NCBI GenBank assembly: GCA_020853995.1
Contig: JADYXV010000189.1
Location: 1 to 12,618 of the forward strand
Source of the DNA: Novosphingobium sp.
GTDB lineage: Bacteria > Pseudomonadota > Alphaproteobacteria > Sphingomonadales > Sphingomonadaceae
Direction of reading: 5' to 3'
Length of the DNA: 12,618 nt
Below, piece by piece: positions 1 to 6,681 of the stretch (positions are counted from its first letter, which is position 1; each line of letters starts with the position of its first letter). Under the pieces are notes generated by a model. That model worked only from the letters and a program-made list of their open reading frames with translations. It searched no databases and was not told the DNA's origin. Both the position numbers and the translations under genes were made by a program.

Positions 1-32
1 TCATGGTCTGACGAAAATTTGAAAACAGGTGC

Positions 33-60
33 TTGCCAAACCGGAAACGCCTGTTATTAG
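33..60 (+). promoter_or_regulatory. putative sigma-70-type promoter of tRNA-Asn
   Basis: A TTGCCA box (33-38) and a TATTAG box (55-60) are separated by 16 bases, with TG two bases before the second box. The stretch between the -10 box and the tRNA is GC-rich (cacggccctg and onward), as is common at stringently controlled stable-RNA promoters. The match is reasonable but not tested; transcription would start near 67, leaving a leader of about 24 bases to be removed by RNase P. Confidence 0.45.
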
Positions 61-90
61 CACGGCCCTGCCCCGGGCAACCGAGGCCGC

Positions 91-165
91 TCCCTGATAG
101 CTCAGCGGTAGAGTAGGTGACTGTTAATCACTTGGTCGTAGGTTCGAATCCTACTCAGGGAGCCA
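91..165 (+). tRNA. tRNA-Asn (anticodon GTT)
   Basis: A full cloverleaf can be drawn. The acceptor arm pairs TCCCTGA (91-97) with TCAGGGA (155-161). The D stem is 100-103 with 111-114. The anticodon stem is 116-120 with 128-132, and the seven-base loop CTGTTAA puts GTT at 123-125, which reads AAC/AAU asparagine codons. The T stem GTAGG/CCTAC (138-142, 150-154) encloses TTCGAAT. The discriminator base is G162 and CCA is encoded at 163-165. All stems are intact apart from G-T wobbles at the edges of the D and anticodon stems, so the gene should be functional. Confidence 0.97.
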
Positions 166-190
166 ATTTCCTCTTGATGAGGTTTGCAAG

Positions 191-213
191 GGTCGCCGCA
201 AGGCGGCCTTTTT
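191..213 (+). terminator. intrinsic terminator of tRNA-Asn
   Basis: GGTCGCC (191-197) pairs with GGCGGCC (202-208) around a GCAA tetraloop of the stable GNRA class, followed directly by five T (209-213). It lies 25 bases after the encoded CCA. The T-run is on the plus strand only, so it should stop tRNA transcription and not the PilZ transcript arriving from the other side. Confidence 0.85.
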
Positions 214-244
214 GCGTTTTAGTGTGCAGCAATGGCAACGAGGG

Positions 245-568
245 TCAGTGGCAACTCGCGATTGAGCCGTTGAGAAAAGCGTCAAGTACCGCTGGATGGA
301 ACGGTTGGGAAAAGCGGACGAAGGCGCGAAAGTCTTCGCTGGTTTCCACAACTGCTGCGCGAGCCTCAAGGCCCGGTAGCGTGAGCCAGACCAAAGCGCC
401 AGCAGGCGGGTTTTCCATGCCTTCGATTGCGGCTGACGAGCAGGACAGGTCTTCCACATTAACCTTTGTCCGCAATATGCCACGACGGTACGCCGCCTGA
501 ATGGGGGCCTTGGCAGCGGCTCGGGGCCCCTGTTGGCCGGCATGGCACATATCACGATCAAGCCACAT
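245..568 (-). CDS. small PilZ-domain protein with altered c-di-GMP motif
   Basis: The 107-residue product (start MWLDRDMC) resembles a single PilZ domain, the family that binds cyclic di-GMP and relays it to motility, adhesion or polysaccharide output. An RxxxR motif (YRRGILR) is followed by a DLSCSS segment, then a strand region (AGALVWLTLPGLEARA) and a C-terminal block ending FHPAVLDAFL, all in the order expected for short alphaproteobacterial PilZ proteins. The family's DxSxxG motif reads DLSCSS here, with Ser in place of the Gly. The open frame extends upstream into the secA end, but the ATG at 568 is preferred because GGAG (576-579) sits seven bases before it. The gene is cytoplasmic (no signal or membrane segment), alone, and convergent with the tRNA. 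Family assignment is by eye; function is inferred. Confidence 0.72.
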   Translation of the reverse strand: MWLDRDMCHAGQQGPRAAAKAPIQAAYRRGILRTKVNVEDLSCSSAAIEGMENPPAGALVWLTLPGLEARAAVVETSEDFRAFVRFSQPFHPAVLDAFLNGSIASCH

Positions 569-575
569 AGTCCGT

Positions 576-579
576 CTCC
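576..579 (-). promoter_or_regulatory. ribosome binding site deciding the PilZ start
   Basis: On the minus strand GGAG lies seven bases before the ATG at 568. No comparable site precedes the next in-frame ATG (550), and the farther upstream ATGs of the frame lie inside secA. Confidence 0.6.
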
Positions 580-677
580 GGTCCCATTTTGGTCCTGATA
601 AGAAGGACGGTGCGTTAACCAGCACATTCAGCCCATAGCACCCGAAATCAGTCGATTGCGTGTTGTTACTTACTCCA

Positions 678-717
678 CACAAGTGCGGCGCAAGGAACGA
701 GCCTTGCGCCGCTTGTG
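678..717 (-). terminator. strong hairpin after secA, possible terminator
   Basis: Bases 685-695 pair perfectly with 702-712 (11 bp, GC-rich) around a six-base loop (696-701). The stem continues as five more pairs (678-682 with 713-717) after a two-base bulge (683-684). It begins 28 bases after the secA stop and lies before the PilZ gene. There is no T-run on either side, so it is not a textbook intrinsic terminator. It could mark the mRNA 3' end, protect it from exonucleases or work with Rho. Confidence 0.5.
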
Positions 718-744
718 ATAGTAGCAAGATGGCTGGAACCGGGG

Positions 745-3474
745 TCAGTCGGCTACCCCATGGCAATGCTTGTATTTCTGTCCCGAACCGCATGGGCAAG
801 GCGCATTGCGGCTGATCCCCTGTCCTGCAAACGGGTCGCCGGTTGGAGATCCGACCGTCAGTGATCCGCCTGCCTGCGGGGGCAGCGCGCCAAACATCGG
901 CGATGCAGCAGGCAAAGCATCATTTTCGCCAGTGAACGGATCGATGTGGCTGGTGAGGAAGTCCGGCAATTCAGGCAACTGGAACTCATCAGCAGGCCGC
1001 ATCCGGATTTCGCTGGTCATCAGGATGCGCGTGACATCTTCACGAATTGCGTCGAGCATCTTTTCAAAGAGGCCGAAAGCCTCCTGCTTATACTCGTTGA
1101 TCGGCGTCTTCTGGGCATAGGCGCGCAAGAAAACGACCTGGCGAAGAGCGTCCAGAGTGGCGAGATGTTCTTTCCAGTGGTGATCGAGCCGCTCAAGCAG
1201 GATGGATTTCTCAAGGCTGCGCCACGCTGCTGCGTCCACTTCGGTAATCTTCGTGTCCATGTGGGCATCAGCAAGCGATTGGACCCGCTCCTCGATTACA
1301 TCAGGCTCGATCGCTTCTTCCTGCAACCAGTCTTCGATTGGAATATCAAGGCCAAGCACATCGGCCACCCGTGCCTTCAACGCTTCGACGTTCCACTGTT
1401 CCGGATAGGATCCCGGCGGGCAGGCATCGCCGACTAGCGCATTGACCGTATCATGACGCATGTCGGTCACGACATCGGCAACTGCTTCGGCATCCATGAT
1501 GTCTGCGCGCTGTTCGTAAATGACCTTGCGCTGATCGTTCATCACATCGTCGTATTCGACCACCTGTTTGCGAATGTCGTAATTGCGGGCTTCGACCTTC
1601 TTCTGCGCGGTCTCGATCGCCTTTGACAGCCACTTCGATCCAATTGCCTCACCGTCGGCAAGGTTGGAATTCATCATCTTGGCAAACAATGTGTCCGGCC
1701 CGAAGATACGCAGCAAATCATCTTCAAGGCAGAGGTAGAACTTGCTCATGCCCGGATCGCCCTGACGGCCTGAACGCCCGCGCAACTGGTTATCGATGCG
1801 GCGGCTTTCGTGGCGCTCGGTGCCGATCACGCACAGGCCGCCTGCTTCGAGCACCTTGCGCTTGTCCTCGGCCACTTCGGCGCGGATCTTGGCAATGCCA
1901 GCGTCACGCTCCGGTCCTTCGGGCACATCGCGCAATTCATCATCAATGCGGAATTCGATGTTACCGCCAAGCTGGATGTCGGTGCCGCGCCCGGCCATGT
2001 TGGTGGCGATGGTCACCGCGCCCAAACGGCCCGCCTGTGCCACGATATGGGCCTCCATCTCGTGGAAACGCGCATTCAGCACATTGTGCGTGACGCCTTC
2101 CTTGGTCAGGAATTCCGAGAGCAATTCGGACTTTTCGATAGAGACCGTGCACACCAGCACTGGCTGGCCGATTTCGTACTTCTCACGGATCAGCTTGGCG
2201 ATGGCCTGGAACTTGTCCATCGTGTTCTTGTAGAATTCGTCTTCGTCATCGATGCGCTGGACCGGCACATTGGTGGGTATCGAGACGACGTTCATCTTGT
2301 AGATGTCGAAGAATTCGGGCGCTTCGGTGGCAGCGGTGCCGGTCATGCCCGAAATCTTGGGGTACATGCGGAAGTAGTTCTGGAACGTGATCGAGGCCAT
2401 CGTCTGGTTTTCAGGCTCGATGTTCACGCCTTCCTTGGCTTCCACCGCCTGATGCAATCCGTTCGACCAGCGGCGGCCATCCATCATGCGGCCGGTAAAC
2501 TCGTCGATGATGACGATCTTGTCGTCCTTCACGATATAATCGATATCGCGCTTGAACATCACATTGGCTTTGAGCGCCTGATCGAGATGATGGACGACCA
2601 TCGTGTTCTCGACATCATAGAGGTTCGAACCTTCGAGCAATCCCGCTGTTTCCAGCGCGCGCTCGACCCATTCGACGCCATCTTCGGTCAGCGAGATGTT
2701 CTTGGTCTTCTCGTCTGCATCATACAAATCGGGCTGGATGGTCTTCACCACCGCATCGACCGAGAGATAGAGATCGCTCTTGTCGTCAGTCGGCCCGGAG
2801 ATGATCAGCGGTGTGCGCGCTTCGTCGATCAGGATCGAATCGACTTCATCGACAATCGCGAAATTGAACGGTTTGTGGACCATCTGGTCGCGCGAATGCT
2901 TCATGTTATCGCGCAGATAGTCGAAGCCCAGTTCGTTGTTGGTCGCGTAAGTGATGTCGCTTTCATAAGCCTCGCGGCGGCGTTCCTCGTTCATGTTGGG
3001 AACGATGACGCCCACGCTCAAGCCGAGGAAGCCGTACAGCACGCCCATCGTCTCGGCGTCACGACGGGCGAGGTAATCGTTCACGGTCACCACGTGAACG
3101 CCCTTGCCTTCAAGCGCGTTGAGATAGACCGCCAGCGTTGCCACCAGTGTCTTGCCCTCGCCCGTGCGCATTTCGGCAATTTCGCCCCGGTGCAGCACGA
3201 TGCCGCCGATCATCTGCACATCGAAGTGGCGCAGGCCCAGCGTGCGGACCGAAGCCTCGCGCACGGTGGCAAATGCTTCGGGCAGCAGATCATCGAGCGC
3301 CGTTCCTTCGGCAAGCATCTGCCGGAACTTGGGCGTTTGCGCGGCCAGCTCATCATCGGAAAGCGCCTGCATGGCAGGCTCAAAAGCGGCAATCTGGCGC
3401 ACGATCTTGTCGAGCGATTTAACGTAACGGTCGTTTGATGAACCAAAAAGCGCCTTGGCGATGGAACCGAACAT
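745..3474 (-). CDS. secA: preprotein translocase ATPase SecA
   Basis: SecA is the ATP-driven motor that pushes preproteins through SecYEG; it cycles between cytosol and inner membrane. The 909-residue product has the family's usual length. With the chosen start, Walker A (MRTGEGKT, 102-109) puts the lysine at 108 and Walker B/DEAD-like DEVDS lies at 209-213, both as in the E. coli protein. The preprotein cross-linking region, the second helicase domain (motif TNMAGRGTDIQ) and a C-terminal zinc finger (APCPCGSGQKYKHCHG) follow in order. The finger is the SecB/ribosome-binding tail, so SecB-dependent export is likely. The frame extends 23 codons farther upstream, but MFGSIAKALFG is the typical N-terminus, and AGGA (3486-3489) lies 11 bases before this ATG. 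It is transcribed away from argJ and followed by a strong hairpin. Confidence 0.98.
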   Translation of the reverse strand: MFGSIAKALFGSSNDRYVKSLDKIVRQIAAFEPAMQALSDDELAAQTPKFRQMLAEGTALDDLLPEAFATVREASVRTLGLRHFDVQMIGGIVLHRGEIAEMRTGEGKTLVATLAVYLNALEGKGVHVVTVNDYLARRDAETMGVLYGFLGLSVGVIVPNMNEERRREAYESDITYATNNELGFDYLRDNMKHSRDQMVHKPFNFAIVDEVDSILIDEARTPLIISGPTDDKSDLYLSVDAVVKTIQPDLYDADEKTKNISLTEDGVEWVERALETAGLLEGSNLYDVENTMVVHHLDQALKANVMFKRDIDYIVKDDKIVIIDEFTGRMMDGRRWSNGLHQAVEAKEGVNIEPENQTMASITFQNYFRMYPKISGMTGTAATEAPEFFDIYKMNVVSIPTNVPVQRIDDEDEFYKNTMDKFQAIAKLIREKYEIGQPVLVCTVSIEKSELLSEFLTKEGVTHNVLNARFHEMEAHIVAQAGRLGAVTIATNMAGRGTDIQLGGNIEFRIDDELRDVPEGPERDAGIAKIRAEVAEDKRKVLEAGGLCVIGTERHESRRIDNQLRGRSGRQGDPGMSKFYLCLEDDLLRIFGPDTLFAKMMNSNLADGEAIGSKWLSKAIETAQKKVEARNYDIRKQVVEYDDVMNDQRKVIYEQRADIMDAEAVADVVTDMRHDTVNALVGDACPPGSYPEQWNVEALKARVADVLGLDIPIEDWLQEEAIEPDVIEERVQSLADAHMDTKITEVDAAAWRSLEKSILLERLDHHWKEHLATLDALRQVVFLRAYAQKTPINEYKQEAFGLFEKMLDAIREDVTRILMTSEIRMRPADEFQLPELPDFLTSHIDPFTGENDALPAASPMFGALPPQAGGSLTVGSPTGDPFAGQGISRNAPCPCGSGQKYKHCHGVAD

Positions 3475-3513
3475 GGGCGGAACAATCCTGTCAAATAAAA
3501 ATAGTGTTGAAAT

Positions 3514-3532
3514 GGCGCGCGGGTAGCGCGCC
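3514..3532. promoter_or_regulatory. perfect inverted repeat in the secA leader
   Basis: GGCGCGC (3514-3520) and GCGCGCC (3526-3532) form a perfect seven-base inverted repeat around a five-base spacer, ending 39 bases before the secA ATG. On the secA transcript it would fold into a very stable hairpin. It could be an operator, an attenuator-like element or an mRNA stabiliser. No T-run follows at once, so it is not an obvious terminator for the upstream gene. Confidence 0.4.
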
Positions 3533-3578
3533 GAATGTAGCAAAGGAATTGCGGAACTGGGGAACGACGAAGGCCGCG

Positions 3579-3845
3579 CTATTCGCGGGCGCGATCCGTC
3601 AGTTCAATGCCGCACGACTTGATGAACGCCGGGGAAGGCAGCCACACTGTTTTTCGGCGCGTGTTGTAGCGTTTCTGCGGAATTGTCCCACCACGCTCAA
3701 CACAGCGCTGTTGACGCCGTTCGGCTGACGCCGTTGCTGCACCTGAAGTGCCTGCGCCTGCAATCTCCGTGCGCGACGCAGCAAACGCCACCTCAGGCAG
3801 GGAAAGGCCCGTAATCATGGCCAACAGGGCGAGCAAAATGCGCAT
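3579..3845 (-). CDS. small secreted protein of unknown function
   Basis: The 88-residue product begins with a convincing Sec signal peptide: MR, a hydrophobic core (ILLALLAMITGLSL) and a cleavage region EVAFA before ASRTE, so the mature protein would have about 66 residues in the periplasm or outside. The mature part has a low-complexity Ala/Gly/Thr/Ser stretch, then a basic region with just two cysteines (RCVERGG and KSCGIEL) that could form one disulfide. I recognise no family. No clear ribosome binding site precedes the ATG. It starts 58 bases after the end of the TonB-like gene on the same strand and ends about 100 bases before secA, so the three could share a transcript. The signal peptide is the main support; a chance frame is possible. 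Confidence 0.55.
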   Translation of the reverse strand: MRILLALLAMITGLSLPEVAFAASRTEIAGAGTSGAATASAERRQQRCVERGGTIPQKRYNTRRKTVWLPSPAFIKSCGIELTDRARE

Positions 3846-3903
3846 TGGCGCAACAAATAGGGACTTCGGCCAGTTTAGTCCACAAACAATCTAAAAAGCG
3901 CTA

Positions 3904-4506
3904 CTAGGGCGCGATGTCTTCAATGACGATTGAAGACTTCAGTGTGATCCGCTTCGCAACCGGCTTCATTTTGTTATCAACCAGCGGCGTGTAAATCTGC
4001 CCTTTGGAATCACAGGGTGATGGCTGTGTCACGAAGCGTTTGGCGGCTTCGCCGGTCGTTTCGAGTTTGCAGTCTCTTGCCTTTCCGTCCGCGCCCAGAA
4101 TGAAAGTCATACTGGCCGAGAAGGGCGTCACGATTTCGGCTGCTGACTTGGGCACAACCCATCTGACACTATTTCGGTAGGTTCCAATTGTTGGCACGCC
4201 TTTGGCTCCAAAAGCTGGAGTAAAGCGCGCGCGCTCTGAAACCAGGCGACAGGTTGCCTCGTCTAATTCCTTTATCCCACTGCTGCGTGTAATTTCACAA
4301 CCCAATGGCGTTCCGTTCGTACCGATTGCCAAAAGGAATATGACCACGCCTTCAGCTTGATTACGGTAGGCCTCAACTGGATAGTCGTCAGGCGTAACCC
4401 AAGTCCCGGGGTCGGATATCGGAACTGGCGGCTTACCTTCAGCAGCAAAAGACACTGTCTGAAAAAACTGATGCTCAACACCAAAGCTACACAGGAAACA
4501 CGCCAT
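3904..4506 (-). CDS. TonB C-terminal-domain periplasmic protein, signal peptide in another frame
   Basis: In this frame the product has 200 residues. Residues 42-118 look like a TonB C-terminal domain (YPVEAYRNQAEGVV, SSGIKELDEATCRLV, RARFTPAF, VRWVVP), and residues 126-196 look like a second, diverged copy of the same fold. Each half carries a cysteine pair (70/86 and 146/165), suggesting disulfides and a periplasmic location. Unlike true TonB there is no membrane anchor or proline-rich spacer, so energy transduction to outer-membrane receptors is doubtful. The N-terminus in this frame (MACFLCSFGVEHQFFQ) is not a signal peptide, but the neighbouring frame starting at 4511 encodes one. The frames join at T6 (4462-4467). 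No strong ribosome binding site precedes either start. It is divergent from argJ. The domain call is good; the functional status is uncertain. Confidence 0.68.
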   Translation of the reverse strand: MACFLCSFGVEHQFFQTVSFAAEGKPPVPISDPGTWVTPDDYPVEAYRNQAEGVVIFLLAIGTNGTPLGCEITRSSGIKELDEATCRLVSERARFTPAFGAKGVPTIGTYRNSVRWVVPKSAAEIVTPFSASMTFILGADGKARDCKLETTGEAAKRFVTQPSPCDSKGQIYTPLVDNKMKPVAKRITLKSSIVIEDIAP

Positions 4507-4511
4507 TGCAT
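4455..4511 (-). other. signal-peptide segment joined by a T6 slippery run
   Basis: Reading from the ATG at 4511, the frame gives MQWRVSCVALVLSISFF, a basic start followed by a hydrophobic core. It then loses sense after the T6 run (A6 on the plus strand, 4462-4467). One extra T, or a -1 slip, moves into the downstream frame and continues QTVSFA-AEGKPPVP, giving a complete signal peptide with a good cleavage site fused to the TonB-like body. The heptamer in the upstream frame is T TTT TTC, which fits the X XXY YYZ pattern of -1 frameshift sites. A sequencing error or simple indel would give the same picture. Confidence 0.6.
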
Positions 4512-4598
4512 TGGTATCTGATATCGAGCGCGCATGACATTTGTGCGACGATCACCAACGCTTGAATGCTCTCAATACGCGCGCTAGGCGATGTGCCC

Positions 4599-5825
4599 AT
4601 GTCAGACGCCATCTCCCCGCTCGCTTCGCCCTTCCCCATGCTTCCCGCCATCGCCGGAGCCACGCCGCATGTGGTGCGCGCTGGCTACAAGGACTGGGGC
4701 CGGTGTGATCTGACTTATGTTGAACTGGCGCAAGGCACTGCTGTTGCAGGCGTTTTCACCCGCAACATTTGCTGCTCATCCGAAGTGGAACTTGGCCGCC
4801 AGAATGTTGCCCAGGGCTGCGCACGAGCGCTGATTGTCAACGCGGGCAATTCAAACGCCTTCACCGGCTATCGCGGGCGCGAGGCAGTTGAACAGATCAT
4901 GGAGCAGGTTTCTGCCTACCTCGGTTGCACGAAGGAGGAAGTGTTCGTTTCCTCCACCGGCGTGATCGGCGTGCCCTTGCCCAAGGACAAGGCGCGCGCA
5001 GGGGTTGAGGCTGCGCTACAGGCCGAACCGTGTTCATGGGAAGATGCTGCCCGCACCATCGGAACGACCGATACCTTCACCAAAGGCGCTACCGCCTCGG
5101 CAATGATCGGTGACACTCGCGTCAACTTCAGCGCCATTATCAAAGGCAGCGGCATGATCGCGCCGGATATGGCAACGATGCTGGGCTATATCTTCACCGA
5201 CGCCGCCGTTGACCCGGCCTTTTTGCAAGAATGCCTGTCAGTTGCCAACACGCGCACATTCTCTTGCATCACGGTCGATAGCGATACGTCCACCAGCGAT
5301 ACCGTGCTGGCGTTCGCTACGGGGAAAGCAGGCAACACGCCATTGACCGGTTTCGACAGCCCCGGCGCTGATGCCTTTGCTGCTGCCTTGGCTGACATTT
5401 GCCGTCAACTCGCCCACCTTGTCGTCAAGGATGGCGAAGGCGCGCAAAAGTTCATCGCGGTCAGCGTATCTGGCGCAGTGTCCGATCAAAGCGCCCGAAA
5501 GGTTGGCCTTGCGATCGCCAACTCGCCACTGGTCAAAACGGCCATCGCAGGCGAGGATGCCAACTGGGGACGCGTCGTCATGGCTGTGGGCAAAGCAGGC
5601 GAACCGGCAGACCGTGACCGCCTGTCCATCGGTTTTGGCGGGATATGGGCCGCGCGTGAAGGCCAACCCCTTGCCGATTATGACGAAGCGCCCGTTGCTG
5701 CACACCTGAAAGGCCGCGAAATCTCGCTTGAAGTCGACCTTGGCCTTGGCGATGGCGAGGCGACTGTTTGGACCTGCGACCTCACTCACGGCTATATCTC
5801 GATCAACGCCGATTATCGGTCATGA
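4599..5825 (+). CDS. argJ: bifunctional ornithine acetyltransferase / N-acetylglutamate synthase ArgJ
   Basis: ArgJ transfers acetyl from N-acetylornithine to glutamate, recycling the acetyl group in arginine synthesis; bifunctional forms also use acetyl-CoA. The 408-residue product has the family's length. It carries NAGNSNAFTG (81-90), STGVIG (119-124) and the self-cleavage site in KGSGMIAPDMATML, where the Ala-Thr bond splits and Thr193 becomes the nucleophile of the beta chain. EDANWGRVVMAVGKAG and the C-terminal INADYRS are also typical. An upstream in-frame ATG (4566) would add 11 residues; the ATG at 4599 is preferred because SDAISPLASPFP fits homologue N-termini, though neither start has a strong ribosome binding site. 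Whether it is mono- or bifunctional cannot be told from the sequence alone. The stop overlaps the next gene by ATGA. Confidence 0.96.
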   Translation: MSDAISPLASPFPMLPAIAGATPHVVRAGYKDWGRCDLTYVELAQGTAVAGVFTRNICCSSEVELGRQNVAQGCARALIVNAGNSNAFTGYRGREAVEQIMEQVSAYLGCTKEEVFVSSTGVIGVPLPKDKARAGVEAALQAEPCSWEDAARTIGTTDTFTKGATASAMIGDTRVNFSAIIKGSGMIAPDMATMLGYIFTDAAVDPAFLQECLSVANTRTFSCITVDSDTSTSDTVLAFATGKAGNTPLTGFDSPGADAFAAALADICRQLAHLVVKDGEGAQKFIAVSVSGAVSDQSARKVGLAIANSPLVKTAIAGEDANWGRVVMAVGKAGEPADRDRLSIGFGGIWAAREGQPLADYDEAPVAAHLKGREISLEVDLGLGDGEATVWTCDLTHGYISINADYRS

Positions 5826-6628
5826 GCCGCGCCCTTGACGCAGCCGTCTCCGCGCTGATGCGTGAAACCGCTGAAAAGACGCTGCTCAAGCATTATCAAA
5901 AGCTCAGCATCGGCGATGTGACCGACAAAGCTGCTGAAGATGTCGTGACGATTGCCGACACCGAAAGCGAGGCCATGCTTGCCGAGGGTTTGGCAAAAAT
6001 CCTCCCAGACGCCGTCATTGTCGGCGAGGAAGCAGCACACGCTGATCCTGCCATATTCGAGCGACTTTCGAATAAGCTGTGCTGGATCATCGATCCGCTC
6101 GACGGGACCAACAAGTACGCTGTCGGCAAACCGCCGTTCGGCATCCTTTTGGCATTGGCAGAACGCGGCGAAACTGTTGCAGGCTGGATTTACGATCCGC
6201 TATCGGGCCGCCTGTGTACCGCGCACCGCGGGCAAGGCGCATGGATCAATGGCGAGCGTTTCACCTCAAGAGTGAGCGGTGAAGACAAGCCGATAGCCGC
6301 CATTTCACTTGTGTTCGTAGACCAAGCGAAACGCGAAGCTCTTCTTGAACACATCGCCCCGCATTACACGCTGGTGGACATCCCGCGCTGTGCCGCCGAA
6401 CAATACCCCCGCATCGGCCTTGGCGTGAACGATGTATCGTTATTCGAAAAGACACTCGCGTGGGATCACGCAGCCGGCGTCCTGTTCCTCAATGAATCCG
6501 GCGGCAAAGCGGCACGCCCGGATGGCTCGGCGTACCGCGTTGACCGCCACCTGGAACCCGGCCTGATCGGTGCTTCCAGCCCGGCATTGTTCGATGCGAT
6601 GGCCGAACGCCTCGCCAAAATTGGCTGA
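5822..6628 (+). CDS. inositol monophosphatase-family phosphatase (possible histidinol-phosphatase)
   Basis: The 268-residue product is a Mg2+-dependent, Li+-sensitive-type phosphatase of the inositol monophosphatase/CysQ/HisN family. Metal-binding motifs are all present: VTIADTESE, VGEE (Glu69/Glu70), WIIDPLDGTNKY (Asp91, Asp94) and AWDHAAG (Asp215). Substrates in this family include inositol phosphates, 3'-phosphoadenosine phosphate and histidinol phosphate, and the sequence does not settle which. Coupling to argJ makes an amino-acid role such as histidinol-phosphatase attractive, but this is inference. The ATG at 5822 overlaps the argJ stop (ATGA), arguing for translational coupling and against the longer frame that starts inside argJ at 5768. 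It is cytoplasmic, with no signal peptide. Confidence 0.9.
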   Translation: MSRALDAAVSALMRETAEKTLLKHYQKLSIGDVTDKAAEDVVTIADTESEAMLAEGLAKILPDAVIVGEEAAHADPAIFERLSNKLCWIIDPLDGTNKYAVGKPPFGILLALAERGETVAGWIYDPLSGRLCTAHRGQGAWINGERFTSRVSGEDKPIAAISLVFVDQAKREALLEHIAPHYTLVDIPRCAAEQYPRIGLGVNDVSLFEKTLAWDHAAGVLFLNESGGKAARPDGSAYRVDRHLEPGLIGASSPALFDAMAERLAKIG

Positions 6629-6634
6629 TCTCTC

Positions 6635-6660
6635 CCCCGACCCATTTCAGGCGGGTGGGG
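6635..6660. repeat. hairpin between convergent genes
   Basis: CCCC (6635-6638) plus ACCC (6640-6643) can pair with GGGT (6653-6656) plus GGGG (6657-6660), with G6639 bulged and a nine-base loop. It lies in the 53-base gap between the convergent phosphatase and trxA ends. No T-run follows on either strand, so a terminator role is only possible. Confidence 0.3.
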
Positions 6661-6681
6661 AAGAACACTTGCCTCGGCTGA

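Noticed and set aside
91..213. tRNA gene as an integration site for a mobile element
   Set aside because: No repeat of the tRNA 3' end, integrase gene or foreign-looking cargo is seen in the window; secA and the other flanking genes are core genes.
117..500. Plus-strand open frame of 127 codons starting inside the tRNA gene
   Set aside because: It begins within tRNA-Asn, crosses its terminator and runs antisense to the PilZ gene, which has a better start and a recognisable domain.
1810..3438. A 542-codon open frame on the plus strand opposite secA
   Set aside because: It is exactly antisense to the conserved core of secA and its His/Asp/Val/Arg-rich product has no domain pattern; it arises from the codon bias of secA in a GC-rich genome.
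3489..3494. A perfect TTGACA on the minus strand just before secA
   Set aside because: It lies only 14 bases before the start codon, so any -10 box would fall within the coding sequence; the overlapping AGGA is better read as the ribosome binding site.
3435..3728. Plus-strand open frame spanning the secA leader
   Set aside because: It has no ribosome binding site or domain, overlaps the secA start antisense, and is antisense to the signal-peptide ORF at 3579-3845.
6629..6681. Intrinsic terminator between the phosphatase and trxA genes
   Set aside because: The hairpin is interrupted and is followed by A/G-rich or mixed sequence, not by a T-run, on both strands; it is listed only as a hairpin.
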